Source: Chloroflexota bacterium (lineage in GTDB: Bacteria > Chloroflexota > Anaerolineae > Aggregatilineales > Phototrophicaceae). Taken from it: a stretch of DNA of 64,000 nucleotides. The notes under the pieces were generated by a model, which did not search any database, had not been told where the DNA came from, and saw nothing but the letters and a program-made list of their open reading frames with translations. Within the stretch, counting starts at the first letter, position 1; each line of letters starts with the position of its first letter. Of the stretch, positions 55,591-64,000 are shown one piece after another. The stretch spans positions 310,001 to 374,000 of the forward strand of contig JAPOVL010000013.1 of assembly GCA_026708115.1 (NCBI GenBank), read 5' to 3'. Position numbers and translations under genes: made by a program.

Positions 55591-56422
55591 GTACATCGCC
55601 GCTCTGATGAATGCTCCGGGTCAAGCCGGCCCATTCCGACAGCGTTAGCGTCTCGGCGCGGCGCTGAGGGTCAATGCCGGCCGCGGATAGCAGTTCGCTT
55701 GTCCGTGCGGAGCTGATACCGAGCCCTCCCGACAGCGCGTTCTTGAGCTGTTTGCGTTTCATGCTGAATCCGGCCCTGACCACGCGAAAAAAGGCTTCAG
55801 TGGAAGGCACGGCGACGGGGGCGCGCTCATGCGTTTCGATCCGCACGATGGCGCTGTGGATGTTGGGTCGCGGCCAAAAGACGGCCGGGCTCAACTTGCT
55901 GACGATCTGCGGGGCGCCATAATACTGGAGCGCAACCGAAAGCAGGTTCATCACGCCCTGGCCCGCAACGATTCGTTCCGCTACCTCGTATTGCATCGTC
56001 AACACCATGCGCCGCGGCGGCAAATCGGCTTCGAGGAAGTGCCAGAGAATGGCGCTGCTGATATAGTAAGGCAGGTTGGCGACCACGACGTATTCCTGAT
56101 TCCCCATCAGCGTGTTGATGTCGGTTTTAAGCACGTCATCGAAAACAAGATAGACATTGGACACATCGTCGAAGCGATCTTCAAGTACAGGTTGCAGCCG
56201 TTGATCTACTTCGATTGCGAAAACCTCGCGGCAGCCTTCGGCCAATTTCGCCGTGAGAGAGCCGGTGCCTGCTCCGACTTCCACCACCGTGTCGGCGGCT
56301 GTCAGGGCTGCGGAATCGACGATCTTGTCCAAGGCCTGCGGGTCGTGCATGAAGTTCTGCCCCAGGCTCTTTTTGGGGAAGAGATCGTAGCTTTCGAGAA
56401 GCATTTTGGGATTGGAAACCAT
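55580..56422 (-). CDS. rsmA: 16S rRNA (adenine1518/1519-N6)-dimethyltransferase
   Basis: PKKSLGQNFMHDPQALDKIVDSA...VVEVGAGTGSLTAKLA...VVANLPYYISSAIL...FWPRPNIHSAIVRIE. Confidence 0.96.
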   Translation of the reverse strand: MVSNPKMLLESYDLFPKKSLGQNFMHDPQALDKIVDSAALTAADTVVEVGAGTGSLTAKLAEGCREVFAIEVDQRLQPVLEDRFDDVSNVYLVFDDVLKTDINTLMGNQEYVVVANLPYYISSAILWHFLEADLPPRRMVLTMQYEVAERIVAGQGVMNLLSVALQYYGAPQIVSKLSPAVFWPRPNIHSAIVRIETHERAPVAVPSTEAFFRVVRAGFSMKRKQLKNALSGGLGISSARTSELLSAAGIDPQRRAETLTLSEWAGLTRSIHQSGDVLFM

Positions 56423-56469
56423 CGCGCCTCGCTCACAGGCCGCATACCATCGCGCCGATCAGTAAACCG

Positions 56470-56553
56470 TAGCCGCTCGGCGGAAATGAAAAGATCCGCC
56501 GCGCTCACACTTTAATAAACTCGCTATATGCATGAGCAAGGGAGTTTATTGAA
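56470..56553 (-). repeat. Interspersed intergenic repeat, copy F
   Basis: Reverse complement: TTTCAATAAACTCCCTTGCTCATGCATATAGCGAGTTTATTAAAGTGTGAGCGCGGCGGATCTTTTCATTTCCGCCGAGCGGCT. Confidence 0.85.
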
Positions 56554-56606
56554 AGAGTGCCAGGGCTGTGAATAGGGGAAGCCGGGCAACCGGGCCAAGG
56601 CCGCGC

Positions 56607-57032
56607 CTATCCTCCCTCCAGCGCCATACCGACGAAATAGGTGGGACTGCCTAGCAGACGATGGATGGGGCACCTGCTGGCGATATCGTAAAGACGCTCC
56701 CGCTGCTTGTCGTCCAGATCGCCGTGAAATGTCAAAGCCTTCCGCACCTCATGCACATAGAGGTCTTCGCCGTCATGCATAGGATAGTCCGAGCCTTTGA
56801 ATCGCTCATAATCAACTTTTACGTCGACGGCCTGCAAGTCCCAGCCCTTGCGCTCGGCGTACATTTTGCAAGTGATTGCCATGCACGAGCCCAGCGCGCC
56901 GAGCATCATTTCACCGGGCGTAGGGGCCGTATCGCCGCCGCCATCTTCGACCGGTTCGTCGATATGCCATTTGTGGCGACGCACTTTGATCGTGGTTCGG
57001 GTGTCATCGCTTAACGTGATTTCAACAGGCAT
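56607..57032 (-). CDS. OsmC family protein
   Basis: GGGDTAPTPGEMMLGALGSCMAITCKMYAERKGWDLQAVDVKVDYE...ASRCPIHRLL. Confidence 0.93.
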   Translation of the reverse strand: MPVEITLSDDTRTTIKVRRHKWHIDEPVEDGGGDTAPTPGEMMLGALGSCMAITCKMYAERKGWDLQAVDVKVDYERFKGSDYPMHDGEDLYVHEVRKALTFHGDLDDKQRERLYDIASRCPIHRLLGSPTYFVGMALEGG

Positions 57033-57080
57033 GCCACCCTCCTTGCGTCATTCGATTAGAGCGGTCTTAAGGTTCTGACC

Positions 57081-57662
57081 TCAGTCCTGTCTTTTGGGAA
57101 ACAGAAGGCTGATTTCCAGTTCAAAGCCGGGCAGAATTTCTTGGCCGCTCAGTTGGTCGCCCACACCGAGAAACTCAGAGCGCAATTGACCGGTTTCATC
57201 TTGGCGCCACACTTCGACGATTTCTTGTTTAGGCAATACGAGCCAAACTATGGTCGTGCCGCGCCGTAGATAAACTTCCGCTTTTCGGCGTATTTTAGCA
57301 AGCGTGTCAAAAGGCGAACGAATCTCCACCGCCAGGTCTGGCATCACGGGTACATATTTCTCTGTTGGCGGCTGTGGCAGCCGGTCGTAGCGCATAAAAG
57401 CTACATCGGGACCCAGCAGTGTGTGGCGATCATCCGCCGAAAAATATCCTGATTCTATTGTGATTTCACCTAATTCGTGCTCATTATTGAAAAGGGTCAA
57501 ATAAAACGAAATCTTTGCTGCAAGAATCCCATGTCTTCTACCCGGTGGTACCATAGTGAACAATTCTCCGTCGATGAGTTCGAAGCGGACATTTTCGTTG
57601 TCGGGATCGTGCGCCAATCTCCAGACATCATCCACATCAAATAGGCGCTCTTGAACCACCAT
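57081..57662 (-). CDS. Uma2/DUF820 family PD-(D/E)XK nuclease-like protein
   Basis: NVRFELIDGELFTMVPPGRRHG...LLGPDVAFMRYDRLP...PDLAVEIRSPFDTLAKIRRKAEVYLRRGTTIVWLVLP. Confidence 0.93.
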   Translation of the reverse strand: MVVQERLFDVDDVWRLAHDPDNENVRFELIDGELFTMVPPGRRHGILAAKISFYLTLFNNEHELGEITIESGYFSADDRHTLLGPDVAFMRYDRLPQPPTEKYVPVMPDLAVEIRSPFDTLAKIRRKAEVYLRRGTTIVWLVLPKQEIVEVWRQDETGQLRSEFLGVGDQLSGQEILPGFELEISLLFPKRQD

Positions 57663-57703
57663 CGGAAGTTACACCTTTTGTCTTCGCTTGCCCAAGTATA
57701 TCA

Positions 57704-57791
57704 CAGCCGCTCGGCGGCGGCGAAAAGGTCTGCCACGCTCACACAGAATAACGAGCTTTCTCCTCGAAAGAGCGGGGAGTTTATAAAGAAA
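57704..57791 (-). repeat. Interspersed intergenic repeat, copy G
   Basis: Reverse complement: TTTCTTTATAAACTCCCCGCTCTTTCGAGGAGAAAGCTCGTTATTCTGTGTGAGCGTGGCAGACCTTTTCGCCGCCGCCGAGCGGCTGT. Confidence 0.85.
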
Positions 57792-57828
57792 GTGGCGCCG
57801 GAAGCGTCATTGAAAGCGGTGCTGCGGC

Positions 57829-58221
57829 TTAGATTGAATATCCAGTCGGCGGGATGGCAAGGACGAACATCACCGATAGCGCGGCGATTAGCAGAGGCAG
57901 CAGGAGCACCACTGCTAGGATACGCTTCTCATCTTTCAGGTGCATATAGAACCAGATAACCAGGCTTGACTTGACAATCGCGATCCCAAGTAGCAGGATC
58001 GCCTTGATCGCGGTAAGCGCTGCCGCCGCGCTAGGCGCGTCGTGGATCGCGCTTTTGAGGAATTCGGCGCTGAGGACTTCGATTACGGTCAGGATGGCCA
58101 ACCCGCCAAAGACAACAGTATATATGCCGCCTTCCACGGTGATGTCGCGTCCGAGCAGCGTGACCGTGTTGCTGTGATGTCCGTGATCGTCCTGTGTCAT
58201 TTCCTGGGAAGCTTCAACCAT
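57829..58221 (-). CDS. Cytochrome c oxidase subunit IV (prokaryotic CtaF-like)
   Basis: About three TM helices, ILLLGIAIVKSSLVIWFYMHLKDEKRILAVVLLLPLL; adjacent to subunit III. Confidence 0.85.
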   Translation of the reverse strand: MVEASQEMTQDDHGHHSNTVTLLGRDITVEGGIYTVVFGGLAILTVIEVLSAEFLKSAIHDAPSAAAALTAIKAILLLGIAIVKSSLVIWFYMHLKDEKRILAVVLLLPLLIAALSVMFVLAIPPTGYSI

Positions 58222-58233
58222 GTCTCACGCTCC

Positions 58234-58262
58234 TAGCCCGGCGAAAAGATCTGACGCGCTTG
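58234..58262 (-). repeat. Interspersed intergenic repeat, fragment H
   Basis: AGCCCGGCGAAAAGATCTGACGCGCTTG, partial match to copies F/G. Confidence 0.45.
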
Positions 58263-58269
58263 TGGTTCA

Positions 58270-58905
58270 TCATACCAGATAAATCAAGGTGAACAGCATA
58301 ATCCAGACCACATCGACAAAGTGCCAGTACAGGCCGAACATTTCAATGCCAATCGGGTTCTGATCGTAACGTCCCTTGGCGCCGCGCCGCATCACCTCCA
58401 GCGCCCAAAGCACGCCGACAAAGACGTGCGCGCCGTGGAAGAATGTCGGGGCATAAAAGCGCATGCCAAAAGTCTGCCACTGCGACTCGATGTCGTAGCC
58501 CAGTGTGATGCCCAGGTGCGCAAGTTCGCTGTATTCGATGTATTGACCGGCCAGGAATACTGCGCCGCCCAAAGCTGTCGCGCCGATCCAGCGCAGCATG
58601 CCCTGGCGATTGCCCTGCTGCATAGCCCGCAAACCCATCACCATGAAGAAGCTGCTGGCGAGCAAGACGAAGGTATTGGCGGTAACCAAGCCTACGCCGA
58701 GCTTTGAATGAGCCAGTTCCACGACATCCGGCTCATTGATGCGGAAAAGCACATAGCCGACGATCATCATCGAGAAGATGACGATTTCGGATGCCAAGTA
58801 GAGCCACATGCCGAGCTTCATGTTCTCGTTATGTTCTTCAGCGCTCATGTGGCCGTGATCGTCGTGGGCAGGCGCGCTCAGTTGAGTAGCGGTCATTTCT
58901 GCCAT
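58270..58905 (-). CDS. Cytochrome c oxidase subunit III
   Basis: KLGMWLYLASEIVIFSMMIVGYVLFR...VTANTFVLLASSFFMVMGLRAMQQG...FYAPTFFHGAHVFVGVLW. Confidence 0.94.
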   Translation of the reverse strand: MAEMTATQLSAPAHDDHGHMSAEEHNENMKLGMWLYLASEIVIFSMMIVGYVLFRINEPDVVELAHSKLGVGLVTANTFVLLASSFFMVMGLRAMQQGNRQGMLRWIGATALGGAVFLAGQYIEYSELAHLGITLGYDIESQWQTFGMRFYAPTFFHGAHVFVGVLWALEVMRRGAKGRYDQNPIGIEMFGLYWHFVDVVWIMLFTLIYLV

Positions 58906-58921
58906 GCTATGTCACTCTCCT

Positions 58922-59010
58922 TATTTCACAAACTCCCTTGCTCATGCAAGGAGAGGGCTTGTTATCTTGTGTGAGCGCGGCGGTCCTTCTCGCTGCCGCC
59001 GAGCGGCTTA
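58922..59010 (+). repeat. Interspersed intergenic repeat, copy I
   Basis: TATTTCACAAACTCCCTTGCTCATGCAAGGAGAGGGCTTGTTATCTTGTGTGAGCGCGGCGGTCCTTCTCGCTGCCGCCGAGCGGCTTA. Confidence 0.9.
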
Positions 59011-60015
59011 TTTTTCGTAACCAATGGCGCGCGGAATCGCGCGTATCACGCCCGCGACGCCGCCGGCGATCTTGCCCATTTCTCGGACGGGAAGTATCTG
59101 TGTGCGGTCGCCGTCTGTTGGATCAACTTCTTGCGCCTGCTTGACGCCGCGATGCGCCAGATAAAAGAATACCGCGATCCCGCCGGCTGCCAGCGCCAGG
59201 GAGATGAATATGACGAAGATAAACCCGAGCAGCACTGTGAACTGGCTGGTGCCTTCAATGGTCTGGTTTGAAAAATGATCGGGCGGCAAGAGCAGACCCA
59301 GGATGTCTTGTATGGGAATGACGAAATCGCCGAACCCGTTGGCGGCGGCATCGGCGTTGGGTTCCGTGGCCGTCTGCAAGCGCAGGCCATGCGGGAAAAG
59401 CGCGAAGGCGAATAATATGATCGTGCTGACCACAGAAATCGTTAGCACCAGGAAGAGTTGGCCGGCGTAAAAGACCATGGTCTGCCACAAGCAGGACAGG
59501 CTCATCAAAACCGCGCCCAGCGTACCCGGGATGCCGGCAATAGCGCCCAGAAAGAAGCGCCAGCCGCCGAAGATCGCCAGCCAGATTAAGAACCAGACGA
59601 CATTGATGATCCAGCGGATCAGCAGCAGCCCCAGGTTCAAATAGGGGAATTGCATGGGCTTGGGCGCGTCGTTGATGATCTGCCAGGCCAGGTCCCAGAG
59701 CCATTTCCCCAGCCGAAAGACGGGTCCGCTGGTCCGCAGCGTGAATTCGCTTTCCGGCGCCTTTTCTTCTTCTTCGTGGGCGTGGTCGCCATGTTCGCTC
59801 ATCTTGGGGTCGAAGGCGCCAACACCCCACATGAACGCGAACATGGACGCAAATGCCGCCAGGACCAGCCCGACTTGCGCGCCTTCGCTGCTATCTGCAT
59901 TCATCCAGACCGGATCCATGTCTTGCAAACTGCGAATGCCATAGACAATCGCCAGCGACAAGACGAATACGGCAATCATGTAAGGTATGGCCCGCGCCAG
60001 ACCGGGTTTGTCCAT
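59008..60015 (-). CDS. Uncharacterised multi-pass membrane protein in the cytochrome oxidase cluster
   Basis: 335 aa, about 7-8 hydrophobic segments, His/Glu-rich loop EHGDHAHEEEEKAPE. Confidence 0.8.
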   Translation of the reverse strand: MDKPGLARAIPYMIAVFVLSLAIVYGIRSLQDMDPVWMNADSSEGAQVGLVLAAFASMFAFMWGVGAFDPKMSEHGDHAHEEEEKAPESEFTLRTSGPVFRLGKWLWDLAWQIINDAPKPMQFPYLNLGLLLIRWIINVVWFLIWLAIFGGWRFFLGAIAGIPGTLGAVLMSLSCLWQTMVFYAGQLFLVLTISVVSTIILFAFALFPHGLRLQTATEPNADAAANGFGDFVIPIQDILGLLLPPDHFSNQTIEGTSQFTVLLGFIFVIFISLALAAGGIAVFFYLAHRGVKQAQEVDPTDGDRTQILPVREMGKIAGGVAGVIRAIPRAIGYEK

Positions 60016-60091
60016 GAAATGCTACTCCCTACGACTGATGGCCTGTCCTACCCACAAGTCTTTCTTTCAATCACCTGTTCCGGCCAGAATA

Positions 60092-60709
60092 TTAGCGAAT
60101 CCAATAGAGCACCACGTAAAAGAGCATCCAGGCGAAGGTGACGAAATACCATAACTTGGCCGCGCCTTCCACCGCCCAGGAATCGTGTTCATCGCCACTG
60201 TATTTGCCCAGGTTTGCACCCTGATAAACGCGACACATAATCGCGAGGATTGCCAAGGCATGAACAAAGTGAAATCCTGTCATCAAACGAAAGGTATTGC
60301 CATATTGCGTCGCCATCGCGGCGGCGGACACGTTCAGAAATTCATAGACGATGATCGCCATGAACAGGGCGCCCAGCCCAATCGCCAGCCGCCACTTGAC
60401 AAGAAACGCGGCGCCAAACCCACTGCGCAGGACTTTCAGCGCCTGCGCGACCAATATTGAACTGAAGAGCAAAGCCAGGGTGGCCACGCTGGGCAAGAGC
60501 AGGTCGAAAGGCGGGACGCCGGCTGGCGGCCACTGCGAATAGTTGAAGCGCAGTTGCCAGTTGACTACGATCAAAGCGACGAAAGCCATGATCCAACTGA
60601 CCTGGAAGATGTTCATGCCGAGCCGGTTGTTCTTCAGGCGAATCGCAGCAGCTCGCTGATCGCTGATTTTTTGTTTCTCAACCCGTTCGATGTAGGTCGT
60701 CATGTTCAA
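60092..60709 (-). CDS. Cytochrome c oxidase subunit III-like protein (second paralog)
   Basis: FRLMTGFHFVHALAILAIMCRVYQG...AVEGAAKLWYFVTFAWMLFYVVLYWIR, heme-copper subunit III C-terminal pattern. Confidence 0.85.
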   Translation of the reverse strand: MNMTTYIERVEKQKISDQRAAAIRLKNNRLGMNIFQVSWIMAFVALIVVNWQLRFNYSQWPPAGVPPFDLLLPSVATLALLFSSILVAQALKVLRSGFGAAFLVKWRLAIGLGALFMAIIVYEFLNVSAAAMATQYGNTFRLMTGFHFVHALAILAIMCRVYQGANLGKYSGDEHDSWAVEGAAKLWYFVTFAWMLFYVVLYWIR

Positions 60710-60760
60710 CTCTACAGACTCCGCAACTTGCGCGCGGTTCGCACAAACGCCAAATCGCGC

Positions 60761-62452
60761 CTAGTCGGCGCCGGAAGGCGCTGCTTCGCGCCGGTCAAAT
60801 GCCATATCTATCGCTTCAATATAAGCCGTTGCCGCTTTGGTGCCATAGCCGTAGGGATCTTCGTAAGGAATAGGATCGTCATGGAAGTTGGTTGGCGGCG
60901 GTGGCGAGGTCGTGGCCCATTCCAGGGTCAAGGCGCGCCAGGGATTGGCGCCGGCGATCGGTCCATGAAAGTAGCTGCGCGCAATATTGTAAAGGACGAT
61001 AAAGGTCGAGAATCCCAAGACAAATGCGGCAAGGCTGATTAGCCTGTTAAAGTCGGTGAAGGCGGGATCGTAGACGGCGACGCGACGCGGCATGCCCAGC
61101 ATGCCAACGATGTGCATCGGGAAAAAGGTGATCAGGAAGCCCAAATACGTGAAGACGAAATGGATCCTGCCCAGCGTTTCATCCATCATGCGGCCGGTGA
61201 TCTTGGGGAACCAATGATAGAGCGCCGCGTAGATGGCGAAGACGCTGCCGCCGAATAGCACAAAGTGGAAATGGCTGACGACAAAGTAGGTATCGTGAAC
61301 GTGAATATCAAAGGGCAGCGCCGCCAGCATGACGCCGGTGATGCCGCCGATGACAAACATCGACATAAAGCCGAGCGCGAAGAGCATGGCGCTGGTGAAA
61401 CGGATCTTGCCGCCCCAGATTGTGCCCAGCCAACTGAACATCTTGATGCCGGTGGGCACGGCGATAATCATGGTGGTGATCATGAAGGGAATCCGCAATT
61501 CCGGTTGCAGGCTGGTGAACATGTGGTGCGCCCATACGGTGAAGCCGACAATCGCAATGGCCATGCTGGAAAGCCCGACCATGCGATAACCGAAAACGGG
61601 CTTGCGACTGTGGATTGAGAGCACCTCGGAAAGCACGCCCATGCCCGGCAAAACCATGATGTACACGGCCGGATGGCTGTAGAACCAGAAAATATTCTGC
61701 CAGAGCAAGACGTCCCCGCCGCCGGAGGCGTCAAAAAAAGTGGTGCCCGTCATGCGATCTAGCAACAGCAGTGTCAAGGCGCCCGCCAAGAAAGGCGTCG
61801 CCATTACGGCGATGATGCTCGTCGCCAGCACCGCCCAACAGAGCAGCGGCATGCGCCAGATGGTCATCTCCGGCGGGCGCATGTTAAGAATGGTGACGAT
61901 GAAGTTGATCGAACCCAGAATCGACGACAGCCCCAGCAAATGCGCGCCCAGCGCCCAAAGCGTTTGACCATCTCCGCTGAAAAGCGTCGACAGCGGCGGA
62001 TAGGAGGTCCAGCCGGCTTCGGCAGGACTGACGAAGTAACCCAGCAGCATGACGACCCCCGCCGGTGGTATCAGCCAGAAAGCGAAGGCATTGAGCCAGG
62101 GGAAGGCCATGTCTTTTGCGCCGAGCTGCAGGGGCACGACGAAATTGCCGTAAGCCGCCCACATGGGAATGATGAAGAGGAAGATCATGATGGTGCCGTG
62201 CATGGTGAAGAGGCTGTTATAGGCCGCGCCCGATACCATAAAGTCCAGTTCGGGCGTCCAAAGCTCAAGCCGGATGCCCATGGCTAGCGCGCCACCGATG
62301 ATGAAGAAGAGCAGGGAAGTGACGCCGTATTGTACGCCGATGATCTTGTGATCAACACTCCAACGCAGGTACTCGCTTAGCGCCGGGCGCCTAACCGCTT
62401 CGATCTCTTGTCTTGATTGTCCTCCCCCAAGGGGTACGGCAATTGTCGCCAT
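60761..62452 (-). CDS. ctaD: Cytochrome c oxidase subunit I
   Basis: MHGTIMIFLFIIPMWAAYGNFVVPLQLGAKDMAFPWLNAFAFWL...WQNIFWFYSHPAVYIMVLPGMGVLSEVLS...HDTYFVVSHFHFVLFGG. Confidence 0.98.
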   Translation of the reverse strand: MATIAVPLGGGQSRQEIEAVRRPALSEYLRWSVDHKIIGVQYGVTSLLFFIIGGALAMGIRLELWTPELDFMVSGAAYNSLFTMHGTIMIFLFIIPMWAAYGNFVVPLQLGAKDMAFPWLNAFAFWLIPPAGVVMLLGYFVSPAEAGWTSYPPLSTLFSGDGQTLWALGAHLLGLSSILGSINFIVTILNMRPPEMTIWRMPLLCWAVLATSIIAVMATPFLAGALTLLLLDRMTGTTFFDASGGGDVLLWQNIFWFYSHPAVYIMVLPGMGVLSEVLSIHSRKPVFGYRMVGLSSMAIAIVGFTVWAHHMFTSLQPELRIPFMITTMIIAVPTGIKMFSWLGTIWGGKIRFTSAMLFALGFMSMFVIGGITGVMLAALPFDIHVHDTYFVVSHFHFVLFGGSVFAIYAALYHWFPKITGRMMDETLGRIHFVFTYLGFLITFFPMHIVGMLGMPRRVAVYDPAFTDFNRLISLAAFVLGFSTFIVLYNIARSYFHGPIAGANPWRALTLEWATTSPPPPTNFHDDPIPYEDPYGYGTKAATAYIEAIDMAFDRREAAPSGAD

Positions 62453-62526
62453 TGTCTCGCCTCTTTACTCAGCGTCAAATATGCTGCTGCTTTGCTGCAT
62501 TTTCTGCTATGGTCCCCATCTTGGCG

Positions 62527-63870
62527 CTACGCGGAATCGTTTTGTGCATTCGATTCTGCCGCTTCTTCGACAGCCCCTGTGTCCGGTGTCCCGTCCTCCA
62601 CTGCGGCGTCATCGCTCATGCCAAAAGTTATATCTACCTCCATCGCGAACACGGTCATGATCGCATCGGGAATGGCGGTGACGCTGTTTTCCATATCGCA
62701 GTCGGATTGCTCACCCTGCGTACAAAGGTAAGCCACGATTGAATAGAGTTGTTCGGGTGTCATGACATTGGCGGCATCGACCACGTCCGGCCCAAAAGCC
62801 GCCATTTGCTGGTCATAACCCGGCACCCTGAACGCGCCGGAGTTCCAGATCGAGTTGGCAATGTACTCTTCTGCCGATTGGCCCGGCACGCGCTCCCCGG
62901 CGCGATCGGCGATCCCGTTCAGGGGCGGTCCGGTAAGCCCCGTCCATCCTAGGCTGTCGAGCACGTGGCAACTGTTGCAGATATAGTTTTGGATTTCCAC
63001 TTCACCGCGCAGCACGGGATCCGCCGGCGGATTGAGAATCGCGTGAATCGCCGGCTCAAAGAATTGTTCCAGGTATTGCGCCTCGTCTTCGTATACGATC
63101 ACCGCGCCACGCATGCGTCCATGGCCATCCCCGCACAGTTCGGCGCAGACGATAGGATACTCGGCGGGATACACAACTCCCTCGATACGGACCGGCGTGA
63201 AGCGCAGCTCGGTGGGCCGTCCCCCTTGCCTGGGATCGCCCGGCAGCAAATCCTGCTTGACGCGCATCGCCGGCACCCAATAGGAATGGATGACGTCTTG
63301 CGTCTGCAAACTCAGATCGACATTCTGACCAATGTAAGTATGTAAATTGGCGCCGCTATTGATGATGATTGCATCGCCATTTGGCGTTAGGCGTCCGGTC
63401 TCGTAGGTATGTGTCCAGGCATAGCGCGCCCCTATCACGTTGATCGGAATGGAAGCGCCATTGACCATATTGACGTTGGCTTTGGGCGCGGAGTTCTGGC
63501 TCCAGACATTGAAGCTGATAACCGCCAGAAAGACGACCACCAGCGACGGGATAACTGTCCAAACGATTTCCAGTACCATGTTTCCGTGATAAGTAGGTCC
63601 GTCGCTCGTATCGTCCCCGCGCGCGCGGAACGCGATCACCGAGATCAGCAACATGCCTTGGATCAAGAAGAACACGATGCCGCCGACAATCATCAAGATG
63701 AAGAAGAGCTCGTCCACGCTCTTGGATTCCGCCGAGGCTTGCGGTGGAAAAATGCCGGGAATAAATGTGGTAAACCAGTTGATGCCGACGACGCTAACCA
63801 GCAGATAAACCGCGGCAACGACAATCGTTGTCGGACTTATCGATGGTCTGTTTCCATAGTTGTTAGCCAT
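62527..63870 (-). CDS. ctaC: Cytochrome c oxidase subunit II with fused C-terminal cytochrome c domain (caa3-type)
   Basis: Two N-terminal TMs, CuA region YPIVCAELCGDGHGRMRG, heme motif YICNSCHVLDSLGWTGLTGPPLNG. Confidence 0.95.
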   Translation of the reverse strand: MANNYGNRPSISPTTIVVAAVYLLVSVVGINWFTTFIPGIFPPQASAESKSVDELFFILMIVGGIVFFLIQGMLLISVIAFRARGDDTSDGPTYHGNMVLEIVWTVIPSLVVVFLAVISFNVWSQNSAPKANVNMVNGASIPINVIGARYAWTHTYETGRLTPNGDAIIINSGANLHTYIGQNVDLSLQTQDVIHSYWVPAMRVKQDLLPGDPRQGGRPTELRFTPVRIEGVVYPAEYPIVCAELCGDGHGRMRGAVIVYEDEAQYLEQFFEPAIHAILNPPADPVLRGEVEIQNYICNSCHVLDSLGWTGLTGPPLNGIADRAGERVPGQSAEEYIANSIWNSGAFRVPGYDQQMAAFGPDVVDAANVMTPEQLYSIVAYLCTQGEQSDCDMENSVTAIPDAIMTVFAMEVDITFGMSDDAAVEDGTPDTGAVEEAAESNAQNDSA

Positions 63871-64000
63871 AGCGGGTTTCCACCTGATTTTCGCAGCTTG
63901 GATCGCGCGCCAACGCGAGCGCCCAGAGTCGCGGATATCAACCTTCGCGAACGAACTATGACGGGGACCGCGAAGATCTTCCTAAGTCGGTCGCAAGCGC

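Overview
A 64 kb stretch of a GC-rich bacterial chromosome. Its gene content resembles Chloroflexota/Anaerolineae (inference only, no search was run). Most of it is ordinary housekeeping: transketolase, DPM-type glycosyltransferase, SpoVS, a sugar ABC operon, holB, galE, rluA-type pseudouridine synthase, anSME and sulfatase, efp, yvcK, rmuC, sdh genes, a tRNA-rpmG-secE-nusG-rplK-rplA cluster, rsmA, and a caa3-type cytochrome oxidase cluster. The least ordinary parts are: (1) an AT-richer island at 32.6-36.9 kb with three HsdR-N-like (PD-(D/E)XK) nuclease genes plus a decayed fourth 5' end, lying between the real 3' end of the rluA-family gene and a diverged 73-nt copy of that 3' end (64/73 identical, frame largely preserved); (2) a roughly 90-bp interspersed intergenic repeat family with at least 8 copies on both strands, five of them between 55.5 and 59.0 kb; (3) an ABC sugar permease with a roughly 250-aa VCBS/cadherin-like insertion, in an operon with a secreted beta-helix protein; (4) tandem DinB paralogs, two of them fused in frame where the expected stop codon was lost; (5) an uncharacterised membrane protein inside the cox cluster. 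No CRISPR array, rRNA, transposase or integrase was seen.
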